From Myrmaecium sp. VS I D KN 1 (taxonomy: Eukaryota; Ascomycota; Dothideomycetes; Valsariales; Valsariaceae): 64,000 nt of DNA. The stretch covers positions 310,001-374,000 of the forward strand of contig JADQAV010000027.1 of the NCBI GenBank assembly GCA_019775845.1, written 5' to 3'. Below are positions 23,452-34,450 of the stretch, piece after piece. Within the stretch, counting starts at the first letter, position 1; each line of letters starts with the position of its first letter. The position numbers were made by a program, and so were the translations under genes. Under the pieces are notes generated by a model that saw only the letters and a program-made list of their open reading frames with translations, had not been told where the DNA came from and did no database searches.

Positions 23452-24857
23452 TCACCGTCCAAGCTCTCCCAGGATAAGCTTTTTGTCCGAAGATCCGGAT
23501 ACGACTGTTCGACGGCATGAGCATCTGGCATTCAAATAATGACATCGCGTTCGCAACACTTACTGATCGGTTCATCCGCACGTGGCGAGAAGCGGACATC
23601 GTTGACCGCGCCGATGTGGCCCGGTAACTTCGCGACGAGCTTCCCGGTGCTCACCTCCCACACGACCGCGGTCCGGTCGCCGCTGCCCGCCGCAATCCGT
23701 TGCCCCTTCGGATCCCAGCTCGCGCGGAAAAGGTTCTTTTCGAGGTCGGTGTGCGCACCGTCGTACGTCCGGATGTGACGATCGGTTGGCGCGAATGGTC
23801 GGATGTCCCAGGTTCGTACGGTGGAATCGTGTGAATGCGACAGGAGCGTCTGCGAATCGGGGGAGACTTGTAGGGATGTGACGGTGTCGGCATGTCCGGT
23901 CAACGTGTATGCTACCGCCTTTTTGCGAAGGTCCCAGACCTTGATTTCGTTGTCGATGCTTCCCGAATATAGTTCGTTGCCGGCCTCGGCGATCGTGACT
24001 GCAGTGACGGGGAATTCGGTCTCAATATAATCCACCGCTTGTTTCTGTCGCGGGTCCCAAATCTACCATAGCACAAGTCAGCAGCCGCGGAGCTAAAGGT
24101 TGTAGGTAGTGAGACAACATACGCCAATGGTTCCGTCGTCCGATCCGCTGATCAAGAGCTCCTCTCCGCGCTTGCTGACGTCCAAACAATTGATGATCTC
24201 CTCGTGGCCTTCGTGCCTCCTGATCCGGGTGCCGGTCTCCAGGTCCCAACTCGCCAACGTCATGTCCGCGGATGCTGAGAAGATGACCTTGGAGTCGCGC
24301 GACCACTGGAGATCCAGCACCGCGCCTTTGTGACCACTCAGAATCCCGTAATTCTCGCATTCGCCATACGTTCGCCAGAGCACTGCGCACGCCGTCAGTT
24401 TTGATCATAGTCGTGTCCCATTGGGAGGGTGACTGACATATCGTGCGATCCATGGAACCAGACGCAATGTGCTCTCCAGTCGGATCGAACCTCGTAGCAA
24501 AAACCTCTCCGGAATGCCCTAAGACGCCTTCATCAGAATCCGTACATGCAGTGCAACCACATAGGCTAGGTTACCTGTCAACTCCATGACTGGCGCTTGG
24601 AGCGCACTCGTGCGCGGTACCTGAATGCACGCGCTCCAGGGTTAGCCGTTGACATCCTTTGAAGCATTTTGCGAAGGATCACCATGATCTCATGGTCCTA
24701 AGAAGTAGGTTCATACCGATTGTATGAGGGCGCCATTCTGCGCCGTACTGTTGACTAAGGCTACAGAGCCATTGCCCAGGGCATTCTCCGACTTCTGCCT
24801 CTTGACCAGCTGATTCGACCCGAAGTTGTCGGCCGCGGGGCGCTTTTCGGATGACAT
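23452..24857 (-). CDS. WD40 protein of the U5 snRNP (SNRNP40 / Spf38-Cwf17 family)
   Basis: Predicted 359-aa beta-propeller protein of the spliceosome. Minus-strand exons are 24717-24857, 24575-24620, 24438-24518, 24123-24382, 23564-24062 and 23452-23504; introns are 55-96 nt. WD repeats are visible from MELTGHSGEVFATRFDPTGEHIASGSMDRTI onward, including LSGHKGAVLDLQWS, IWDPRQKQ, VWDLRKKAV, LTGHADTVTSLQVS, TWDIRPF and VVWEVSTGKLVAKLPGHIGAVNDVRFSP. The tail reads DEPIIVSGSSDKKLILGELG, as in the U5-40K family. The N-terminus (KRPAADN...LVKRQKSE) is a typical short basic leader. The third intron has a GTCAGT donor; all joins keep phase and family continuity. It is divergent from BET3, with only 321 bp between start codons. 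An upstream in-frame ATG at 24911 was judged leader sequence. Confidence 0.93.
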
Positions 24858-25178
24858 AGTGAGCGATGCAGGTAGACTGAAAAGGTTTATCGTTTCGTTC
24901 CGTTCCTGCAAGACAAGGTATTTACCTGGTCTGTCGAGATAGGACTGTGCTGCTCAGTGCGCCTTGATGTTTAGCAAGACGGAGCTCGAAAAGCTCAGGC
25001 GTGCTTGTCTCGCGCCAAGGCCGTGGGGATTCCGCCGAGGTATTGCCGCCTCAATGCGGAGGATGTGTGATGCTCCTCCGCCCGCGTCCGCCCTAGACTC
25101 CCTGGTGAACGCCGCAGGTTGATCCACCTGCATCTGCACCTAACTCTTTCCCAAAGATTCCAAGGAACTGTCGCCGTC
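24858..25178. promoter_or_regulatory. Bidirectional promoter between the U5 WD40 gene and BET3
   Basis: The two start codons are 321 bp apart and point outward, so both promoters and leaders must fit here. I see no clear TATA box. The strip near BET3 is mixed GC with a CTCTTTCCC pyrimidine stretch before its ATG. Shared control is inference from spacing. Confidence 0.6.
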
Positions 25179-26029
25179 ATGGCGTCCTCCGCAAAGGCAG
25201 CTCGACTGGGCGAAGAGTGAGCTCTTTGACCCTGGTTCCTACACAGAGAGTCATGTGCTAACAGCGTCTATAGAGTGTGGAAGTAAGTCAGACAGAGCGC
25301 ATCACAATCGTTAAATGTCAGGCTAATGGCATGCTCCAGGACACGAGTCGATAAGGTCAATGCCGAGCTTGTAACCCTGACGTACGGCACAATCGTCGCG
25401 CAGTTATGCAAGGACTTCGACAGCGACTACATCGAGGTCAACAGGCAGCTGGACCGGATGGGTTATAACATCGGCTTGCGTCTCATCGAAGATTTCCTCG
25501 CCAAGTCCAACACTGGTGCCTGCTCCAACTTTAGGGAGGTGGCCGATATGATATCCAAAGTATGTGGCCACTCGCGGTTAGAATCTCGGGAGAGGCGCTG
25601 ACGGAACTTCCTTCGCAGGTTGGCTTCAAGATCTTCCTCAACATCACGCCGACTGTCACGAACTGGACGAGCGACAACAAGCAGTTCTCCCTGATCTTCG
25701 ATGAGAACCCTCTTGCGGATTTTGTGGAGTTACCAGATGATGGCCGGGCCCAGGATGAGCTATGGTATTCGAACATCCTGTGCGGCGTTTTGCGAGGCGC
25801 CTTGGAGATGGTAAGTACATCGCCTATGTGCACCAGCCATGTGCCAGTGCTCTCCGCATCGATGAATTTTCTGTCCCCTCTGACATGCGACTAACGTGTG
25901 TCCTCACAGGTTCAGATGCAAGTGGAGGCGCACTTTATCAGTGACGTCCTGAGGGGAAATGATACGACGGAGATGAGAATATCTCTCATCAGATACATCG
26001 ACGATGAACTGCCGCCAGACGACGAGTGA
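25179..26029 (+). CDS. BET3: TRAPP complex subunit BET3 (TRAPPC3)
   Basis: Predicted 192-aa core subunit of the TRAPP tethering complex and Ypt1/Rab1 exchange factor, acting in ER-Golgi transport. Exons are 25179-25216, a 9-nt microexon 25274-25282, 25340-25559, 25619-25810 and 25910-26029. The product contains [36 protein letters not shown], Cys77 in GACSNF (equivalent to the palmitoylated Cys of BET3), [43 protein letters not shown] and [10 protein letters not shown]. Length matches the ~190-residue family. The microexon supplies the bases that turn GEE..TRVDK into GEEVWKTRVDK, exactly as expected for the family, and both flanking introns have good donors (GTGAGC, GTAAGT) and acceptors. Identification is certain; the microexon is inferred from phase and conservation. 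Confidence 0.96.
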
Positions 26030-27208
26030 ACGCCAATCAAATAAAAGAAATCTGACCGACGACCTTAATCGCTGTCTATCCTGCCCTGAAGAGGGCTCGG
26101 ACATCGCCCATCCTGGAGTTCTGGCGTCATAGTAGAATCGTGAGGAAACGTGTAGGGCGAGCCGGTTTGCTTTATCTTGTTATTGCGTTTGCTTTTTTGC
26201 GTCCTCTCTTTCTCAAGGCCCGCTTGCATGAGCGCATCAGTATAGCAATTCGCATCAACTTTACCGCAAAGTAAGCGGTTCTGAGCAGCTGCCCATGTAA
26301 TTGGTCTACACGGCAGCACGTCTTGGCGGGTTCCTGCAAGTCATCTGATGAGGCAGAGCAACTGGGTAGAGCGCACGACCAGGTCAAGGACGAAGTAGAG
26401 GGATGCACAGCTGGGATACCCCCTCTGCTGGCGTCTATCACGATTGTACAAGTGTTTGACGACCAACGGCGGCGTGGAGTGACTGTCCCCCATGGTGGAA
26501 TCGTCAGTCAATCAAGGTGAGTCCGGCTATGTCACGTGAGTGCTAAGGCACTTGATGGCGTTTTGTCCGCCGCCCGCCCCTCAACTCCAGCGCACCCCAT
26601 CCCTCCAGTTTCGAGCTCTGCGCTCGTCGTCCAGTCCATCGATCATCCGCTGCCTCCGTCTCTCGAGGCTTCCGATCACCGTTAACCGGCGTGCGACGTG
26701 GTCATCCTCATCTCTCGTCGCCAGTTCATCCCCCACGGTACTAGGTAGTAGCGACCGGATCATCTCCACGGGGCCCACTGCCAGCGATATCGTAGCCACC
26801 ACTTCTGACCCCGACCTCCTACTACCTTGCCTTACCACGCCAACCCCAGCCAACTTCTTATCCTGGGCATCGCGCATAGCAATTCTCGACGCGACATCGA
26901 AAGCCGTCCTGCTGCGCAACCGTCGACGCGAGGCTCCCAGATCGGATTGACTTGACGGTAGCCGCCCGTCTCGGTCGGATTCACAGCGTTCGCGTATCCC
27001 GTACTGTACGCTGCAGGTCCGGACCTCGCCTCGCCCCTCTCGGCCACTACGTCGCGGCGAGTATCCATGCACCCTTAAACCTTCTCAGGCGACGTTGCAA
27101 TTAGACAGTTAAGATTTTCCCGTGGTTTGACCCCGCGCGCGAACGTATCCTGTCTCTACAGACCGCGTCCCCTCGAGCAAGCAAGGCAAACTCTAGCCAC
27201 CTAAAGGA
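26030..27208. other. 1.2-kb upstream region of the SomA-like gene
   Basis: No credible gene. A stretch at about 26340-26380 resembles a tRNA D-arm but lacks the remaining arms. An open frame at 26540-26950 is low-complexity Ser/Arg and probably leader. The region probably holds the BET3 3' UTR and the promoter plus a long leader of the LisH regulator. Confidence 0.5.
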
Positions 27209-29761
27209 ATGAACCAGCAACAAGCAAATATGGGCGGTATGGCTCAGGCTGGCGGGCCTGTCGGAGGCACTCCGATCATGAATCATACCACGATCCGGAC
27301 CGGCGCTACCCAGATCGACCAAGTCGTGCAACTCAACACCTACATCTACGACTACCTCCTTAAGAACCAGCATTACAACCTGGCTCGCCAACTGTCTCAG
27401 GAGCTACAGATCAACGTATCGTCGGAGCCGGTGAAGTCGAGCCCTAACCAGCGTAATGGTGTCGACGACTCCATGGATACGGACCACAAGGAAGGGGTCG
27501 ACAAGCGTCCCGACGATCTGCCAATCCCACTTATACCTGATACGTCTGCGGAGAACTCGTTTCTTTTGGATTGGTGGGCGCAATTTTGGGATATTTTTGG
27601 CGCCCAGCGCAACAAGAAAATCAACACACCAGCCTCCCAGTATCTTCAACATACCCAGGTATGAGCTTGCCGGAACAGGACCTGTCTAATTCGTATGCTT
27701 ATAGTTAATTTTGCACAGAGACAAGCAGCGTTACGCCAGGACCATCAGCGGATGCTTATGTACAACATGCAAAGGGGCGGCATGATGCCGAACGGAATGA
27801 TGGCAAACGATCTTCAGAAAAGGGCCATGGCAAACAATCGGTACGCACACGCACAATCGGACAAGGTCTGTTGTCCCGTACGATCTTTAGTCTGACCACA
27901 TGATCAGGAACCCTCAGCAAGTGGCAGCCATGCAACAGGCCATGCGGAACCAACAACATATGCAGACGCAAATGCAACGCGACGGTTCTGGCATGGATAT
28001 GAGTGGCCAGCGTCCCAACTCACCAGGGTCCACCGATAATGCGCCTTCTCCCAATAAACGACCAAGACTTGATGGCAACGCCTTCAACGGCCAGATGGGC
28101 CCGGGGAGGACGCAGCCAATGCCGCCGGCTCAAGTTGGGGCTACGTCGGCATCTGCAGCACAGGCAGGTACTATGCTGATAACCACCGGGATCCCTCCGG
28201 GCGATCTGCCGGCGAGTCAATTCAATGCCTTCCAAAACCAGAATCCGAATGTGCAGAAGGCTTCTATAGAGGTATACACTCAAAATCTGGCCCAGCAGCA
28301 CAGAGCAGCCTTAAATAACACTATGGCAAAGGGAATGAACCCCGGCATGCCGCAAGGCTCCCCGATGAATCAGCAAGCAATGGATGGGAATGCGGAAATG
28401 TTTGCCACCGCCAACGGCACTCGGATGACAAACGGACCTCCGGGTCAACCAGGTAACCACGCCTTGCAAGATTATCAGATGCAATTGATGCTTCTTGAAC
28501 AGCAGAACAAGAAGCGGCTCTTGATGGCACGGCAAGAGCAAGACAACATGACTCAAGCGCCTCAGGGACCTGGTGTCCAGCCTGGATTCCCCGCCGGAAT
28601 GTCTCCTCAGGGGAATCGGGCGGGGCCTTCCCCGAACCCTGCTGATCAAACACGACGCGGCACTCCACAGATGGGCCAGACCGGCTTGCCCGGCTCACCA
28701 CTTCCAGATGGCTCAATGCCGCAAGCTCGGAACTCGCCTGCGCCGAACGGATTTGATCCTAACACGATGCCTCCCGGAATGCCGCCTCAATACTACGGCC
28801 AGATGAACAATGGCATGATGCGGCCTCCGAGTTCGCATCCTGGCTTTAATCCGCAAGGCTTCTCTCCTCAGCAAATGGATCAGATGCGGCGGAACATGCC
28901 TAACGGCGCCTGGCCTTCCGGCATGCCTCCACAGATGATCCAACAGGCCGGCCAGCAGCCTGCACTGATGGGTACGCCTCAGCAGAGGAGCATGCCCCCA
29001 CCTCCCGCACCCCAAGCAGGTGCTGAGGGTGGACGTCAACCATCGTCGCCTTCGCAGGCTCCTCAGCCGCCTACACCATCTCAGGCGCCCAAGCCTGCGC
29101 CCCGGACCAAGAAGGAAAAGCAGGAGACCAAGAAGGTAAGTGCTGCTCCTGCTCGTCAGCCGTTGGACATAGTTGATGTTGATTATAGAAGCCTGCGAAG
29201 AAAGGATCCGCAACCACTGGCCAAACTCCTGCGTCGGAGACAGAGCCGCCACCGACGCCCACTCCGTCGACGCCAATCACCCCCATGCACCCCAACTCGT
29301 TTAACAATCAGAAGAATGGTGCGGGTGCTCAGGCAGGCAATGCCCAACAACAGCAGCAGCAACAGGCGCAACAGCAGGCGCAACAGCAACAACAGGCGCA
29401 ACAACAGCAGGCGCAGCAGCAGCAGCCTCAGCAACAACAGCAGCAGCAGCAACAGCCCACTGCTCCTGCTGCCCCCGCAGCGCCTGTCATGGACCCAAAC
29501 TCCCAGCAACCTTTCGGAGATTTGCAACCAGACGTAAGCAATAAGTCCTCGCATGCTTTTGGATGCACGAACACTGACGAACATCGCCAGGCGAACAATT
29601 TCGACCTGAATTTTGCGTCGCTAGAGAGTACGGATGTGCTCGAGAACTTCGACTTTGACTCCTTCCTTCATACGGGTGATGATGCCGGTGCTTTTGGCCC
29701 CCTTGACGCCAACTTCAGCTTTGGACCTGATGGAGTCGAAGCTGGGACTGGCGACATATGA
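27209..29761 (+). CDS. somA: LisH/LUFS-domain regulator, SomA/Flo8-like
   Basis: Predicted 771-aa nuclear regulator. Exons are 27209-27658, 27719-27840, 27908-29135, 29189-29533 and 29591-29761. The LisH motif is at about residues 30-65 (QVVQLNTYIYDYLLKNQHYNLARQ), followed by ENSFLLDWWAQFWDIFGAQRNK, the LUFS-type extension. The rest is Met/Gln/Pro-rich, with a long CAG/CAA-coded poly-Gln array (about 29345-29460) and an acidic end (LENFDFDSFL, FGPLDANFSFGPDG) typical of an activation domain. In aspergilli and Magnaporthe, SomA/Som1 works with an LIM-domain-binding partner downstream of cAMP/PKA to control adhesion, conidiation and virulence; that role is carried over from the family. The last intron is 57 nt, a multiple of three with no stop, so its removal is inferred from splice signals and not forced by frame. 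Start: first ATG, MNQQQANMGG. Confidence 0.92.
29345..29460 (+). repeat. CAG/CAA trinucleotide array coding poly-Gln
   Basis: Mixed CAG, CAA and GCG codons give about 40 Gln/Ala residues within exon 4 of the SomA-like gene. Such arrays vary in length between strains. Confidence 0.9.
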
Positions 29762-31595
29762 CCAATTTCCTCGTATATTTGCCCAGGTGTGCGTTCACCG
29801 GCCCTGTTTATAACGCCTCCGGACGCCCTTGGATCGTCCTCAGGATGGATACCCTTATGATCATCTCACATAAACCCTCTCCACCGACACTTCCGTCTTC
29901 TCATATACCTGGGTTAGTGCGGGGAAGGAGATTTGCGCTTACCCTGTTTCGCCCACTTTACTTCATTTTCAAGGCCATTTCCGTTCAAGGAGAACAAACT
30001 TCATTTGGATATCCCTTACTATCATTTTTTTTCTTGTCTCATATCCCGCGCTGGACAACAATCGACCTAACTCTGTCTTTACCATCCTCCAACCATACAG
30101 AAACTCGTCCTCTGCAACACGCTTATCCAGACATCCGCCGCTGCGAATTCCGCTATCGGCCATACTCATGCTCACCCTGCGCTTTTCCTTTGTCTGCGTC
30201 TGCGAATTGGAATCGGGATGGCCAATATAAGCATCACAGCCGTACCTCCAGGCGGAGGTTGCTGATAAAAAAAGGGGACGGTGCACAGTCGGTTCTTACG
30301 GTGGAAACAGGTATACAGCGCCACTCCTGTCGCCACGATCACTACTACCGCTATATCCCTTTTCGTACCTTATTCTCTTTGTTGTGTCTGCGCTTTTATC
30401 AATCATCTGCCCCTGCTCTTTCTGCTCTATAATTTACCTTCCGATACCTGTTGCGGGGTGCCGAATGTTGGGCTTTCCCAAAGGCGCCGGTGGCGTTCCC
30501 CTTCGCGGTCTCCATGGTGGGTCGGTGGGAAGAGAGGGCAGATGGGATATATCTTGGGCGGTGCGGGGGAGTCAAGAGGTCCGGGGGAGAGTTAGGGCGG
30601 AGGATCATGAGCATCGAACATTCGAGGACTGACGGGCATGGTTCTTTTTGTGTTTGATTTTCTTCCTCGGCTTCAACCCTCCCCTTTGGCTTTGACATCC
30701 CTTCTCCATCCTTCCTTAGGGTGCAGGTTGGAGTCTCTTCACGCTTGTCTATCTCGTTCTTCTTTTCTTCTTTGGCTTCTTCTTGATCATCACCTCTTCT
30801 TTTTGCTTCTACTGTGTCTCTTGAGTACCTGTGTCCGAGCTTTTGCGCCTGTGCTTTTACTGCTGATTCTTGGATGGTTTGTCCGCTTGTTTATCGTTTT
30901 CCTATTTGTTTGGTTTCGAGCTCATCCGAGCATCACACCTGTCACTCCTAGTACTACTACCTATTATTACTTGCGCCTTTTTCTTTTTGGGTTCCTGTGT
31001 GGTTACTACCTTTTCTCTTTTCCGCCTAAAAAAATATACCAATCTCATTTCCCTTCCTGACTTGATCTCGTGCGCATGAATTCGGAAATTTCTGATCTGT
31101 TTGGGAGCTATCTGGCTTTTGGTGCCTTCGATGCTTTTGGCCTGCTTCGCGCGAATAAGCCTGGCCGGACGCATGTCTTTCCTGACACCCCCAGACGAGG
31201 AAATAGAGGGAAAGTGGCATGGAAGAGGGAAGGCGGTATCGATGGACTGCTGGCAGGGCACCTATCACCACTGAGAACTGTTCTCATCCAGAGGCTAACC
31301 AGGTCTACATATGAAGTACCTTCACCCATTCTGCTTAGTTTCGGCGATAAGTTCTTATTTTCAACGTGCCACCTCATATCTTCCACCACATCCCTCCCAT
31401 CTACGTCATGGTACCAACACGACCATGCATATACAAACAGATGCTATATCGCGTTTGTTATACCAATAGAACTCCTACCCCTCCCACATCACGAGACGCA
31501 GTAAGAAGGAAGGAGTTTTCAGTGACTAGATAGGACATATCAAATCCCCTCGTCTCTCACCCACTGAAACAAGCCGCTGGCTCTTTCAGGCTTCT
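29762..31595. other. 1.8-kb convergent intergenic region
   Basis: It lies between the 3' ends of the SomA-like gene and GWT1 (minus). It is T/C-rich in places (about 30655-30900) and has no recognisable exon. It likely holds long 3' UTRs; nothing else is supported. Confidence 0.45.
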
Positions 31596-33236
31596 TCACA
31601 GCTTGATAGACAAGTCCGCACGACGATCCAAGGCGACGGCGACGGCGGCCAGGAGGGCGAGGTAGGCGACGAGGATGCCGACGGCGGTCCGATTGGGCGT
31701 GTCGAGGGTGCGTACGGTCAGGTTGACGAGGCCGGTGAGGAGGTTGGCGAGGAGGAAGATGGCGAGGCCGTTGCGATTGAAGGCGTGCAGGAGGGGGCTG
31801 GTAGCGTGACGGCACCGGTGGCGCTCCTCTTGCGTCGAAGTTGGGCGGCTGTTTCTGCTGCTGCTGCTGCTGCTATGACAATCCACGCTTCGGTAGAGGG
31901 TGGGAAAGGTGAGTCGCTCGACCAGGGCGAAGAGGAAGAGCTGCGCGGTGTTGAAGGCGGCGACCCAGGCGACATAGGGGGCGTTGGCGAGCCGGCGCGA
32001 GACCGGCAGGCGGAAGGGCCCGTAGATGGATGTCGCGAACAGGTAGAGGGCGGTGTAGCTGCCGGTCTGCAGAAGGAGGCGACGGAGGATCGGAGTGAGG
32101 AGGGGCGCGGCGCGTTTGGCGTTGCGTGGCGCGCTCTCTTCCGCGGGGGCCTCCCGTTCGCGGGGTAGGACGTACAGGCCGGCGTCCTGACCGGCGAGGA
32201 AGATGGCGAGGTAGCCGATGAGGGAGAAGATGCCCTCGCGGTTTTGAGATAGCAAGTTGGTGCGAGGGGCGGTCAGGATGTAGGCTTTCAGGTCAGTGAG
32301 GTTGAGGGCGGTTTCGTAGATGGTGGCGAGGAGGAAAGAGAGGAGGGAGTAGGAGGGAATGAGGGAGAAGAGGGACTGGAAGAGGGCGACGAAGGGAGGC
32401 AAGAGGCCGAGGGTAAAGAAGAAATTCCAGTGGACGCCGTATTCAGTGACGTGCTCGGCGTAGTCGAGGCCCTTGACGCTGTAGAGACGGATGAGGCCGA
32501 GCACAATGAGGGGGAGGGCGTGTCGGAGGGAGGTTCGGAGGCGCCTGAGCAAGGGGGCCGTGGCTTGCTTGCTTTGCTGTGCGCGGATGAGTGGGCGGAC
32601 GGAGACGAGGCCGGCGGCGAAGACGAACGAGCCAACGCCCATGTCCATGAGGGAGGTACCCCAGGTTTCGACTTTCGCAAAACGCCGAGGGAAGACGCGG
32701 AAGTCGACGGCGAGGATGGCGACGCAGGTGATGACCATCATCGTGCCGCGGTAGTGGGTCACGAAGGGCTTGAATGGAAGGGGTTCCAGCTCGTCATTTC
32801 GGGCGGCAGAGGGAACGGTGGGGATTTTGCTCTTGTTCTTCGAAGGCTTGGAGCTGTCTGGGGAGGTGAAGTAGAAGATCAAGGCGGGTATCGTAAGGAG
32901 AGCGCTCAGAACGAGGGGCGCTGAGGAGTACAAGGTGGTTGCGAATAGAATGGCGCAGCAATTGAGGAGGAAGTCCAGGATGAATGCGGGAACGGTATAG
33001 GGGGTGAATAGCCTTTGCTTTGCTTGGAGGACGGACCAGAGGAAAACAGCGGCCTAAGGAGATGTGAGAAGCTGCTTTGGATGCGAGAGCAGGGAAGTTT
33101 GTGAATGCCCAAGGAAGAGATGGTGTAGTGTGCTTACCGGAGCCACGAGAGTGACATTGTTCACTTCCCACACGGAGCTTCCGGAGAGGTTGGAGACGAA
33201 CGCCTCCTTCAGCGCCTTGTAGTTTGCGGGCGGCAT
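31596..33236 (-). CDS. GWT1: GPI-anchored wall transfer protein, inositol acyltransferase
   Basis: Predicted 518-aa multi-pass ER membrane enzyme that acylates the inositol of GlcN-PI early in GPI-anchor synthesis; the family is the target of the antifungal manogepix. Minus-strand exons are 33138-33236 and 31596-33053, with an 84-nt intron (GTAAGC donor, TTAG acceptor). The N-terminus ANYKALKEAFVSNLSGSS and the lumenal motif VTHYRGTMMVITCVAILAVDFRVFPRRFAKVETWG are family signatures. Also visible are GVGSFVFAAGLVS, YGVHWNFFFTLG, SQNREGIFSLIGYLAIFLAG and the late HAFNRNGLAIFLLANLLTGLVNL. About a dozen hydrophobic helices can be counted. A Ser/Arg-rich insertion (SSSSSSRNSRPT...) in a late loop is not typical of the core but lies between helices. 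Start: the ATG giving MPPANYKAL; codons further upstream have no ATG. Confidence 0.95.
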
Positions 33237-34450
33237 GGGAAGAATCAAAGACTGGGAATTTGGCTTGATGATCGAATACGACTCAAAAGATCATCTTCAA
33301 CTGCAGGTGAGTCCGGCTAGATACTAGTAGTATTGAGGTACGTTGTTATACGTACTGTACTGTACATAAATAGATTAGTGACACCGTTGCCTTTCATGCG
33401 CTCGGATTGGTCAGGACTTGAGGTGAGGTCGTGCCCCAGGTCAGAGCTCTCTCGGACCGGTCGTTTCTCCGTCCTAACATTGAGCTCACCTCACCGCCCG
33501 ACCTTGGGCAGGTCCAAGATACACCTCTCACCTCTCACACCTCACACCTCATACCTCATACTGCACATGTCCAAATGGCCAAAGCCCCTCCATCTCATCA
33601 TCAGTTACATCCTCAACATGACGCATCCTAGCATGTCACTCTCTTCCCTTGGCCGTTCAAGGCGGTAACACCTGGTTCCTCTCTGGTGTGACAATGATGT
33701 TTGTAATCACATCCGTTGAAAGATGATTGCCGAGTCCTTTGGTTCTTCCATTCAGGACGTCCATGTAGTCGGGCTCAATCTAGACAGGGTAGGTGTTGCC
33801 GCGCTGCTTTGCAAACTGTGAGGTATTTCTTTCTTCTACTGTCTATCTATCGTTTCTTCAGTCATCCTCTGCCTCGTGCATTCAACGCGGTACAGCATCT
33901 CTGCGGACAATATCTCCTTCCCTGGCAGCGGATGAACCTACTGTACCTTTTAAAGAGAGGGTCTTCTCAAGTATTCCCCCGTTCTTAGCTTTGTCCTACT
34001 CGAGTCTAGTTGTGCGCCCCTCGAGTTCGTCTTTGGCGTTCATCATTGTTTGTATCTTAGATACATGTGTCTTCTCTCCTTGCTGAGTATTCTGTTAATA
34101 TCCTTCATCGAGTCAATTGAACCAATTTCCCACTAAAGCAAGGATGTCGAGTTTTCCGTTTTCGAAGGGGACGGGCTGGAGCGGTGTGACATGCGAAAAG
34201 ACCGGGTGATTCAGCTTACTTCACAGCAAAAGTAAAGACTATAGTGTGAAGCACGTGGTTCTTTTGTTTGCAGCAGTTGCTTCCGCGGCCGTGACAGGCT
34301 GCTTCGAGGAAAAGTCGACCTCGTTCGCCTGCTCGACTTCTGCCCTTCTCAACAACAGACATCCACGACAAGAACCCATAGTCGACAGAACGGCAGTTGA
34401 CAACCACATCGAAAGTGCTCCCATACGCTTTGTCACTTCTGTCTTTCCGC
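33237..34450. other. 1.2-kb divergent intergenic region
   Basis: It lies between GWT1 (minus) and the unrecognised gene at 34451. It carries GTACTGTACTGTAC-type words at about 33353-33366 and a CTCACACCTCA repeat patch at about 33520-33560. No supported gene is seen. Confidence 0.45.

Noticed and set aside
26335-26400. tRNA-like D-arm sequence (GAGCAACTGGGTAGAGCGC)
   Set aside because: No matching acceptor stem, anticodon arm or T-arm in either direction; chance resemblance.
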